The notes beneath the pieces are model-generated. The model searched no databases. It was not told the origin of the DNA and worked only from the letters and a program-made list of their open reading frames with translations. DNA of 22,414 nt from an uncultured Gammaproteobacteria bacterium. Lineage in GTDB: Bacteria; Pseudomonadota; Gammaproteobacteria; Pseudomonadales; Azotimanducaceae_A. The position numbers and the translations under genes are program-made. Numbering within the stretch: the stretch's first letter is position 1; every line of letters starts with the position of its first letter. Below, one piece after another: positions 16,223 to 22,414 of the stretch. The DNA lies in the NCBI GenBank assembly GCA_913041025.1, contig CAJWGQ010000020.1, forward strand, positions 1-22,414, read 5' to 3'.

Positions 16223-16251
16223 AAGATACCGCGGTTGGTTGAGCATTTCCA
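16223..16251 (-). promoter_or_regulatory. candidate fur promoter
   Basis: On the - strand, TGGAAA (complement of 16246-16251) and TATCTT (complement of 16223-16228) lie 17 bases apart, each 4 of 6 to sigma70 consensus. Transcription would start near 16216, about 22 bases before the TTG start, which supports the short form of Fur. It overlaps the promoter on the + strand. No clear Fur box was seen. Confidence 0.35.
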
Positions 16252-16267
16252 GTAGAGCTTGTATAAG
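16239..16267 (+). promoter_or_regulatory. candidate promoter of the acyl-CoA dehydrogenase operon
   Basis: TTGAGC (16239-16244, 4 of 6) and TATAAG (16262-16267, 5 of 6) are separated by an ideal 17-base spacer. Transcription would start near 16274, about 19 bases before the ATG at 16293, whose ribosome site GGGAG is at 16282-16286. Confidence 0.5.
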
Positions 16268-16292
16268 TAAGATAAGGAAAAGGGAGAAAGAG

Positions 16293-17495
16293 ATGTTGAA
16301 TCTATCAATACCGGACAGTGTCAAGGATTTAAGGGATCGCGTACTGCGGTTTATCGAGCAGGACGTTTACCCGGTAGAGAAGGAGCTGACTCAAGATAAA
16401 GTGGGCTCCCGTCGCGGTGAGATCATGAAAGGTCTTATGGATAAAGCTAAATCCGAGGGTATGTGGGCGTTAGGACATCCTGAAGAAATAGGCGGTGGTG
16501 GACTGCCTTTTATGGATTATGTCTTCATCAATGAAGTGGTGGGCCGAAGTGAAATCGCCACTGTCGCATTGGGTACCCACTCACTTCAGGACTCGATCAT
16601 GCTGCATAGGTACGCAAGTGACGAGTGGAGAGAGAAATACCTGCAGCCTTTAGTTCAGGGGGAGGTATTCCCTAGTTTCGGTATGACGGAGCCGGCGGTG
16701 GCTAGTTCTGACCCTACTCAGCTTCAAACGCGAGCCGTTCTAGACGGCGATGAGTGGGTTATCAATGGGCGTAAGTGGTTTACCTCGGGGGCAGGCAATG
16801 CAGCCTATACCACCGCCATGGTAAGGACGGAAGACGATGATACGCCAGACCATTCAGCGTTTTCGATGATCGTGGTTCCCACAGACACGCCTGGATACAA
16901 CATTCTGCGAGATGTTCGAGTGATGGGCCAATATGACGGACATTACGAGGTAGACTATGTAGATGTCAGAGTGCCCAAAGATAACCTGTTAGGTCCAAGA
17001 GGCCAGGGGTTTAAAATCGCTCAGGACAGACTTGGTCCCGGTAGAATATTTCACTGTATGCGTTGGCTGGGTCAGGCTCAGAGGGCCTTCGATTTATTAT
17101 GTGAACGAGCGAATAATAGAGTCGCGTTTGGCAAGAACCTAGCGGAGCATCAACAGATCCAAAAATTTGTCTTCGATTCAGCCGCTGAAATCCAGGCAAG
17201 TCGTCTGCTTACCTTACATGCTGCCCAGAAAATTGATCAAGGAGATGAGGCGAGAGTCGAAATTGGGTTGATCAAAGTATACGGCGCTAAAATGCTTCAC
17301 AACGTTATTGACCGAGCGATCCAGGTCCATGGTGCGCTAGGGATCACCGAAGATACGCCGTTGGAGCGCATGTACCGGCACGCCCGTTTCGCTAGGTTAT
17401 ATGATGGAGCGGATGAAGTGCATGTTCAAAATACTGGAGGCAGGATTTTACGTCGTTATGCGAACGGTGAGGGCTTTGATTTCGGTCTACGATAG
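16293..17495 (+). CDS. acyl-CoA dehydrogenase, ACAD10/11-like
   Basis: A 400-residue FAD enzyme of the acyl-CoA dehydrogenase fold, cytoplasmic. FAD/substrate motifs: FPSFGMTEPAVASSDPTQLQ (126-145), INGRKWFTSGAGNA (157-170), GPGRIFHCMRWLGQAQRA (248-265, instead of the usual R..VAA..G), RVAFGKNLAEHQ (276-287), QVHGALGITEDTPLERMYRHARF (344-366) and LYDGADEVH (369-377). The HHCMR-type segment and SSD..Q are typical of the ACAD10/11/FadE36-like branch, some members of which act on phosphorylated 4-hydroxyacyl-CoAs. I cannot assign the catalytic base with certainty. ATG 16293 is chosen for the GGGAG 6 bases upstream and the short leader; the frame extends to 16215 with unrelated residues. First gene of a three-gene operon. 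Confidence 0.88.
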   Translation: MLNLSIPDSVKDLRDRVLRFIEQDVYPVEKELTQDKVGSRRGEIMKGLMDKAKSEGMWALGHPEEIGGGGLPFMDYVFINEVVGRSEIATVALGTHSLQDSIMLHRYASDEWREKYLQPLVQGEVFPSFGMTEPAVASSDPTQLQTRAVLDGDEWVINGRKWFTSGAGNAAYTTAMVRTEDDDTPDHSAFSMIVVPTDTPGYNILRDVRVMGQYDGHYEVDYVDVRVPKDNLLGPRGQGFKIAQDRLGPGRIFHCMRWLGQAQRAFDLLCERANNRVAFGKNLAEHQQIQKFVFDSAAEIQASRLLTLHAAQKIDQGDEARVEIGLIKVYGAKMLHNVIDRAIQVHGALGITEDTPLERMYRHARFARLYDGADEVHVQNTGGRILRRYANGEGFDFGLR

Positions 17496-17503
17496 GAATA
17501 TGT

Positions 17504-18226
17504 ATGTATGAATTAGAAGTTGATATTCAGACGGCCGATGGCCTTATGAATACGTTTATTACGCGGCCGGAGGATGATGGAGTCTATCCAATGGTATTGT
17601 TTTTAATGGACGCGCCGGGCAAGCGAGAAGAGTTGCATGACATGGCAAGGAGAATAGCTACCGTTGGTTACTATGTCATGCTTCCCAACCTTTACTATCG
17701 AACCACTCGAGAATTTGTGATTGGCCCTGATAATCGCGAAGAGATGTTCGGTCATATGAATGCCCTGTCTAACGCGATGGTTTGTAATGACATTCAGTCA
17801 ATGTTTGATTATGCCTCAACAGACTCCAGCGCGGGTAGAGGGGCCGTGGGTTGCGTAGGCTATTGCATGAGTGGGCCTTTTGCCTTTGCCGCTGCATCCA
17901 AACACTCAGTGAGAATAAAAGCGAGCGCCTCCATTCATGGGGTACGTTTGTTTACAGAAAGCGAGGATTCGCCCCATTTGGATGCTTCCAAAATAGAGGG
18001 AGAGATGTATTTTGGTTGCGCGGAAACCGACGATTGGGCGCCCCCCGAAATGGTCGAAGGCTTGGACAATTTTTTGTCTGAAACGGGGATCAATTATCAA
18101 ATCGAATGGTATCCTGACACACATCACGGTTTTGTTTTTCCTCTTCGGGAAGGGATGTACCATAAATATTCTGCTGAAAAACACTGGGAGAGACTGTTTG
18201 CCCTTTTTCAGCGGAATTTGCACTAG
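17504..18226 (+). CDS. dienelactone hydrolase family protein
   Basis: A 240-residue cytoplasmic alpha/beta hydrolase of the DLH branch, which uses a cysteine nucleophile and opens lactones. The elbow GCVGYCMSGPFAF gives Cys121; the acid is probably Asp177 in AETDDWAPPE, and the catalytic histidine is His208 in DTHHGFVFP. Length matches the family. ATG 17504 lies 8 bases after the acyl-CoA dehydrogenase stop, with TAGGAA as ribosome site. Nearby ATGs at 17500 and 17508 are out of frame and stop at once. It is followed 20 bases later by the SMP-30 gene. It may hydrolyse a lactone or an ester, but the sequence does not show that chloroaromatic dienelactone is the substrate; no ring-cleavage genes are present. 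Confidence 0.88.
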   Translation: MYELEVDIQTADGLMNTFITRPEDDGVYPMVLFLMDAPGKREELHDMARRIATVGYYVMLPNLYYRTTREFVIGPDNREEMFGHMNALSNAMVCNDIQSMFDYASTDSSAGRGAVGCVGYCMSGPFAFAAASKHSVRIKASASIHGVRLFTESEDSPHLDASKIEGEMYFGCAETDDWAPPEMVEGLDNFLSETGINYQIEWYPDTHHGFVFPLREGMYHKYSAEKHWERLFALFQRNLH

Positions 18227-18246
18227 ATTTCAATTAGGAGCTTGAA

Positions 18247-19113
18247 TTGGACACTCTAACGGAAGGGTATGGACTGATCGAAGGGCCTGTTTGGGTTCCG
18301 AATAAAGGATTGTTATTCAGTGATGTGCTGGGCGGAGGGGTCTTTTGTCTTGACGAATCTGGACTTGTGGAAGAAGTGATTTTGCATCGGCGAGGCATAG
18401 GTGGGATGGCGTTACATCAGAACAACGGTTTGATCGTGAGTGGCCGAAATATTGCTTTTAAAGATTTCGAGGGCGGAGAGACTCTCGTGCTTTTCGATAG
18501 AAATGAAGACGAAGGATTGGTTGGTTTTAATGACATCACTACGGACAAGACAGGTCGAATTTACGCCGGAGGACTTGGATCTAGCCCGGTATTCGAGGAT
18601 GGACGCTCGCCTCAGTCTGAAAATCTTTACTTAATAGACTTGGACGGTAGTGTTTCGATCGTTGCGGAGGATGTGCGGCTAACAAATGGCTTGGGCTTCT
18701 CACCCGATGATAAAATGCTGTACCACAGCGACTCGCTGAGGCGTCAGGTTTGCGTTTATGAAGTAAAAGAAGATGGCAAGTTGGGTCCCAAAAAAGTGTT
18801 TGCTGAAACGGAAACGGGCGTTCCCGATGGGCTTGTCGTCTCTGAGGATGGCGCTGTGTGGGTGGCTCTTGCGGGAGGGGGTTCTGGAGTCGCCGTATTT
18901 GAGTCAAATGGCGAACTGAGAGAGTTAATCCAGATACCTCACCCGATGTGCACGAGCGTCTGTTTTGGTGGCGAAGATCTGAAAGATCTTTACATTGTCT
19001 CCGGTTCGGATGGTCTCGAGGGCGATTCACGTGGAGGGGTGTTTAAGGTAAGAACCACTGTTTCTGGTTTGCCTGTACCAGCCGCGAAAGTCGAGCTGCC
19101 CCCCGTCGTTTAA
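18247..19113 (+). CDS. SMP-30/gluconolactonase/LRE family lactonase
   Basis: A 288-residue six-bladed beta-propeller of the SMP-30 family, metal-dependent lactonases and related hydrolases. Metal ligands line up with those of SMP-30: Glu12 in IEGPVW, Asn95 in FNDI, Asn147 in TNGLGFSPDD and Asp194 in VPDGLVV. There is no signal peptide, so it is cytoplasmic. The TTG start at 18247 has AGGAG at 18236-18240, 6 bases before. Last gene of the acyl-CoA dehydrogenase/DLH operon; it converges with the cysteine-synthase gene across 7 bases, with no terminator seen. Two potential lactone-opening enzymes side by side with an acyl-CoA dehydrogenase suggest a lactone or hydroxy-acid route. Confidence 0.88.
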   Translation: MDTLTEGYGLIEGPVWVPNKGLLFSDVLGGGVFCLDESGLVEEVILHRRGIGGMALHQNNGLIVSGRNIAFKDFEGGETLVLFDRNEDEGLVGFNDITTDKTGRIYAGGLGSSPVFEDGRSPQSENLYLIDLDGSVSIVAEDVRLTNGLGFSPDDKMLYHSDSLRRQVCVYEVKEDGKLGPKKVFAETETGVPDGLVVSEDGAVWVALAGGGSGVAVFESNGELRELIQIPHPMCTSVCFGGEDLKDLYIVSGSDGLEGDSRGGVFKVRTTVSGLPVPAAKVELPPVV

Positions 19114-19120
19114 TTAATCA

Positions 19121-20095
19121 CTAAATCTTGAGTCCGCGCTCTTCAAGAAATTCGCTATTGAAGAGTCTTGATTGGTATTTTGAGCCGTCGTCGCAAAGCA
19201 TGGTGACTATGTTGTGACCTGGACCAAGTTTTTTCGCTACTTCGACTGCAGCGCAAAGATTAATGCCTGAACTCGAGCCCATGAACCATCCGTCTTCTCT
19301 TAGAAGACGATAGACCAAATCAACCATACTCTGGTCTGCGATTTGAACGGCGTCGTCGATTTGAGTGCCTGCTAGATTGTCTGTAATTCGAGAGTTACCG
19401 ATTCCCTCGGTGATTGAAGGGCCTGGTGTCATTGTGGCTTCGCCTGTCGCAACGTAATTATAGAGAGCGCTTCCAAAAGGATCGGCTAGGACTATTTTGA
19501 TCTCTTCATTCTTTTCTTTTAAAAATCGAGATACGCCGGCTAGAGTGCCTCCTGTGCCGACAGCGCAAGTAAATGCGTCGACGCCGCCATCGGTTTGTTG
19601 CCAGATTTCGGGTCCGGTCGATTCAAAGTGAGCTTGTCGATTTGCGGTATTATCAAACTGATTAACCCACACTGCGTTATCGAGTGTTTCTGCGAATCTG
19701 CCAGCCTGTTTTTGATAATTCATTTCATTTGCATAAGGGACGGTTTCAACCACTCGGACTTCCGCGCCCAATGTCCTTAACATGTTTACCTTCTCTTCGG
19801 ACTGGTTGTCGGGCATGTAGATGATGGTCTGGTAGCCTCTGCTATTGCACACGAGTGCCAGTCCAATTCCTGTGTTTCCTGCGGTCCCCTCTACAACGAT
19901 ACCTTTTGGTTTTAGCAGACCTTTAGCCTCTGCGTCTTTGACCATCCATAACGCTGCACGATCTTTTACAGAGCCTCCAGGGTTCATAAACTCAGCTTTG
20001 CCCAGAATATTACAACCAGTTTCTTGGGAGAGGCTCTCGATTCTAATTAGAGGGGTGTTTCCTATTGATTCAGATAAACCGTTGATGGTGTGCAC
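19121..20095 (-). CDS. cysteine synthase family PLP enzyme
   Basis: A 324-residue fold-type II PLP enzyme. It opens with INGLSESIGNTPLIRIESL (4-22); the Schiff-base lysine is Lys44 in GGSVKDRAA, the substrate loop is GTAGNTGIGLA (70-80), the phosphate loop is GTGGTLAG, and PLP N1 is near GSSSGIN at the C-terminal end. The likely reaction is O-acetylserine (or a related beta-substituted alanine) plus sulfide to cysteine. Classical CysK has TSGNTG in the substrate loop; the Ala variant with a preceding EG is a distinct subgroup (also in fungi), so a relaxed or different substrate is possible. GTG 20095 is the only start after an upstream in-frame stop; its GAGG lies 12 bases away, an unusually long spacing. 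Monocistronic. Confidence 0.85.
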   Translation of the reverse strand: MHTINGLSESIGNTPLIRIESLSQETGCNILGKAEFMNPGGSVKDRAALWMVKDAEAKGLLKPKGIVVEGTAGNTGIGLALVCNSRGYQTIIYMPDNQSEEKVNMLRTLGAEVRVVETVPYANEMNYQKQAGRFAETLDNAVWVNQFDNTANRQAHFESTGPEIWQQTDGGVDAFTCAVGTGGTLAGVSRFLKEKNEEIKIVLADPFGSALYNYVATGEATMTPGPSITEGIGNSRITDNLAGTQIDDAVQIADQSMVDLVYRLLREDGWFMGSSSGINLCAAVEVAKKLGPGHNIVTMLCDDGSKYQSRLFNSEFLEERGLKI

Positions 20096-20190
20096 GTTAA
20101 AGTTGGCCTCGCTGGGTTAACAAAGATGGTGGTCAATACAGTCAAGCATCAATATACAAACACTGGAAAAAATCTTCGACTTCTTCCCGT

Positions 20191-20215
20191 TATAAATTAA
20201 TGCTAGTTTTAACTA
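20191..20215 (+). promoter_or_regulatory. possible -10 element and short inverted repeat before the serine hydrolase
   Basis: TATAAA (20191-20196) could be a -10 box, though no good -35 sits 16-18 bases before it. TAGTT (20204-20208) and AACTA (20211-20215) form 5-bp arms about TT, placed where transcription would begin. The repeat is short and may be chance in AT-rich DNA. It lies in the 143-base divergent spacer between the cysteine-synthase and serine-hydrolase genes. Confidence 0.25.
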
Positions 20216-20238
20216 AAGGTTTATGAGGGGTAAAGATA

Positions 20239-21402
20239 ATGAGCGATTCTCTAAATAAGGAACAGATACAACAAGCAGAATCTGTTGGATTGAAAGCCGA
20301 CAAAGTTGATGAGCTTTTGCATCGAGTTCGAAAAGAGGTCGAGGAAGGCCTTTTACCCTCAGCGCAAGTTGCGGTTGCGCGCAATGGCAAGGTTGGCGTA
20401 TTTGAATCCTATGGCAGCGCGCACTCTGATTCACTTACTTGTATTTTCTCTGCGACAAAAGCGATTACGTCTTCGGCAGCGTGGATTTTGATCCAGGAGG
20501 GTAAGCTGAGTGAAGACGAGCTTGTCGCTGACATTGTTCCAGAGTTTGGTACTAACGAAAAAGATCAGATTACGGTCGGGCAATTGTTTACCCACACGGC
20601 TGGTTTTCCATCAGCACCTTTCGCTCCTTTGGAATGGTTGGACAAGGAAAAACGCTATGGTCGCTTTGCGAAGTGGCGCTTGAATTGGGAGCCTGGCTCT
20701 CGATACGAGTACCACCCCTCATCTTCGATGTGGGTCATTGGAGAGATTATTGAGCGACGGGGAGGGCAGCCTTATACCGAATTCGTGAAAGAGAAAGTTC
20801 TGGATCCCTTGGGATTATCGAATTTGATTGTTGGTATGTCTGAAGAGCAGAGCAAGAGAGCCCTCGATGTAGCGCACTCCGGTGATCCATTAACTTCTGA
20901 AGATTACGCAAAGATGGGAATACCTGAGCCCCCTGTAACAGAGGTGACTGAAGAAGCGCTTTTGAATTTTAATCGAGCCGAGATTCAAGCAGTGGGGGTG
21001 CCCGGTGGAGGGGGCTATTCAAATGCTCACGACTTAGCGTTATTTTATCAAGCCTTGCTTTATGGAGGCTTGGGAGATGTTCAAATATGGGCAGAAGAAA
21101 CGCTCAGGTCCGCTCGTAAGGTTCGTTCTGGCGAGTTGAGGGATCCCCTTTTTGGTCAGCTTGCTAATCGCGGTCTTGGGATAATAATCAGCGGTGACGA
21201 GAATCGTAATTTTAGAGGATTCGGTAAAACTAATTCTCCTGTGGCGTTTGGGCACAACGGCGCTGGAGGACAAATCGCGTGGGTAGATCCGGAAAGCGGT
21301 CTGTCGGTCGCTTACCTGACCAGTGGACATGACCGAAATAATGTTCGACAAGGTAAGCGAGGAGTCGCGATAAGCAGTATTGCTGCCGAGTGCGCAGCTT
21401 AG
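20239..21402 (+). CDS. serine hydrolase, beta-lactamase (class C) fold, cytoplasmic
   Basis: A 387-residue serine hydrolase. Motif one is Ser71-Ala-Thr-Lys74 in IFSATKAI; motif two is the tyrosine of YEYHPSSS (Tyr158); motif three is His339-Asn-Gly341 in FGHNGAGGQ, the HxG form. LFTHTAGFPS (116-125) and GGGGYSNAHDLALF (256-269) are other common family marks. There is no signal peptide, unlike the serine hydrolase at 11468, and the two are only distantly alike. GAGGGG lies 8 bases before the ATG. The M20 amidohydrolase starts 2 bases after its stop, so they are one transcription unit. Activity is probably esterase or amidase; substrate unknown. Confidence 0.87.
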   Translation: MSDSLNKEQIQQAESVGLKADKVDELLHRVRKEVEEGLLPSAQVAVARNGKVGVFESYGSAHSDSLTCIFSATKAITSSAAWILIQEGKLSEDELVADIVPEFGTNEKDQITVGQLFTHTAGFPSAPFAPLEWLDKEKRYGRFAKWRLNWEPGSRYEYHPSSSMWVIGEIIERRGGQPYTEFVKEKVLDPLGLSNLIVGMSEEQSKRALDVAHSGDPLTSEDYAKMGIPEPPVTEVTEEALLNFNRAEIQAVGVPGGGGYSNAHDLALFYQALLYGGLGDVQIWAEETLRSARKVRSGELRDPLFGQLANRGLGIIISGDENRNFRGFGKTNSPVAFGHNGAGGQIAWVDPESGLSVAYLTSGHDRNNVRQGKRGVAISSIAAECAA

Positions 21403-21404
21403 AA

Positions 21405-22414
21405 ATGAAAGTTCTGGGCTTTAGTCTTGTTTTCTTTTTCTTTGTTAATAGCCCCGTGGGAATTGCAAAAGAAAAGAACGGTTTGGAGCAAACCTACGAG
21501 ATTGAGGCTATTCAAATAGCCGATCAGATTTGGAAATATGCTGAGCTTGGATACCTGGAAAAAAAAAGCAGCAAGCTGCTTCAGGACTTTCTGTTAGATC
21601 AAAATTTTAATGTGCGTGCGGGAGTGGATGGCATAGACACCGCATTTATTGCTACGGCAGGATCAGGATCGCCTACCATAGCAATATTAGCAGAGTTCGA
21701 TGCCTTACCCGGGCTTAGTCAAAAAGCATTGCCCCATCGTGAACCCTTGGAAAGTGGTGGGTCAGGGCATGCTTGTGGGCACCATCTGTTTGGTGCTGCA
21801 TCGGCCGCCGCCGGAGCTAGATTATCTGATTGGATGCGTGAGTCGGGGGTTAATGGAACCGTAAAGGTTATTGGCACGCCAGCCGAGGAAGGCGGTTCTG
21901 GGAAAGTGTATTTGGCTAGAGCTGGCGTTTTTAACGACGTAGATTTGGTACTCCATTGGCATCCGTCGGATGTTAACTCAGCCTCTCCTTACACCACCAC
22001 GGCAAACAAGTCGGGCCGTTTCACCTTTAAAGGAAAGGCGGCTCATGCAGCGTCAGCTCCCCATCGCGGCAGGTCGGCTCTTGATGGGGTAGAAGCGATG
22101 AACTATTTGGTGAATTTGATGCGTGAGCATATCCCACAGGAGAGCCGCATTCACTACGTCATCACCCGAGGAGGCGATGCGCCGAACATCGTCCCTGAGT
22201 TGGCTCAGGTCTATTATTACGTAAGGCATCCAAAGAAAACCAAAGTTATCGAGTTATTTGAGAGAGTTGTTAATGCGGCTAGAGCTGCAGCGATGGGAAC
22301 CGAGACGACTGTTGAATTTGAGGTGATGCATGGCAATTTTCCGGTTTTACCCAATTACACAATATCGAAAGTGGTTGATAAAAATTTGCGGGCGCTTGGA
22401 GGTGTTAAATATGG
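21405..22414 (+). CDS. M20 family amidohydrolase (AbgB-like), 3' end missing, exported
   Basis: The first 336 codons of a zinc amidohydrolase/peptidase of the M20 family; the frame is open to the window edge. Residues 1-21 look like a signal peptide (FSLVFFFFVNSPVGIA). Metal-site motifs: EFDALPGL (97-104), GHACGHH (121-127, with Cys124 and His126), the catalytic glutamate pair in TPAEEGG (Glu161/162), and LHWHP (184-188). The dimerisation-domain histidine is probably in KAAHAASAPHRG (211-222). The pattern is close to AbgB (aminobenzoyl-glutamate utilisation) and related aminoacylases. It starts 2 bases after the serine hydrolase stop with no separate ribosome site, so coupling is likely. A family member is usually about 430-480 residues, so roughly 100-140 residues lie beyond the window. 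Confidence 0.85.
   Translation, partial: MKVLGFSLVFFFFVNSPVGIAKEKNGLEQTYEIEAIQIADQIWKYAELGYLEKKSSKLLQDFLLDQNFNVRAGVDGIDTAFIATAGSGSPTIAILAEFDALPGLSQKALPHREPLESGGSGHACGHHLFGAASAAAGARLSDWMRESGVNGTVKVIGTPAEEGGSGKVYLARAGVFNDVDLVLHWHPSDVNSASPYTTTANKSGRFTFKGKAAHAASAPHRGRSALDGVEAMNYLVNLMREHIPQESRIHYVITRGGDAPNIVPELAQVYYYVRHPKKTKVIELFERVVNAARAAAMGTETTVEFEVMHGNFPVLPNYTISKVVDKNLRALGGVKY

Noticed and set aside
16195..16308. N-terminal extension of Fur to 16308
   Set aside because: The extra 38 residues do not match Fur and would cover the promoter region and the start of the divergent gene.
18581..19030. Open frame of 149 codons on the - strand inside the SMP-30 gene
   Set aside because: It lies wholly antisense to a gene with intact family motifs, has low-complexity Arg/His/Pro-rich content, and matches nothing I recognise.
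1..22414. CRISPR array, tRNA, rRNA, insertion sequence or prophage
   Set aside because: No direct-repeat series, cloverleaf-like stretch, transposase, integrase or terminal repeats were seen on either strand.

Overview
The window looks like ordinary chromosome from a free-living, aerobic gammaproteobacterium, probably marine. This is an inference from protein style: a Pseudomonas-like Fur, a YfcG-type glutathione transferase, an NnrU protein, an ACAD10/11-like acyl-CoA dehydrogenase and a fused GldG-type ABC locus. Base composition is moderate by eye (not counted). The DNA is tightly packed. Twenty protein genes fill almost all of it, no gene-free stretch reaches 300 bases, and I see no rRNA, tRNA, insertion sequence, phage gene or CRISPR array.

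Layout. (1) 1-2446, + strand: the 3' part of an O-acetylhomoserine sulfhydrylase (metY type), an alpha/beta hydrolase coupled to it by an ATGA overlap, and an NnrU-family membrane protein. A small alpha/beta hydrolase converges on them (2457-3056, -). (2) 3156-7896, +: a three-gene ABC locus made of an ATPase, a 967-residue fusion of an ABC-2 permease with a GldG-like periplasmic region, and a DUF4340 protein. Stops and starts overlap and strong ribosome sites sit at each junction. A YfcG-like GST follows. (3) 8580-9851, -: an Fe(II)/2-oxoglutarate dioxygenase followed by a HIT protein, divergent from a sodium:solute symporter (10042-11487, +). The spacer between them carries a perfect 7-bp inverted repeat. 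(4) 11468-13393, -: a GST followed directly by an exported beta-lactamase-fold serine hydrolase, divergent from a class-II-like sirtuin (13482-14312, +). (5) 14425-15785, +: an exported DUF6491-like protein coupled to a MerR-HTH/TPR regulator, convergent with fur (15790-16194, -). (6) 16293-19113, +: an acyl-CoA dehydrogenase, a dienelactone-hydrolase-family protein and an SMP-30/gluconolactonase-family protein in a tight operon. (7) 19121-20095, -: a cysteine-synthase-family enzyme, divergent from a cytoplasmic serine hydrolase and an exported M20 amidohydrolase that runs off the right edge.

Working together. Two PLP enzymes of sulfur amino-acid assimilation (metY-like and cysK-like) lie at opposite ends but are not in one operon. 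The acyl-CoA dehydrogenase/DLH/SMP-30 operon is best read as a small catabolic module, possibly for lactones or hydroxy acids. The serine hydrolase/M20 pair suggests amide or peptide cleavage. I found no clearly new defence or mobile system. The best candidates for something under-described are the internally duplicated GldG fusion, the lactonase/ACAD operon, and the exported DUF6491-like protein coupled to a MerR-TPR regulator.
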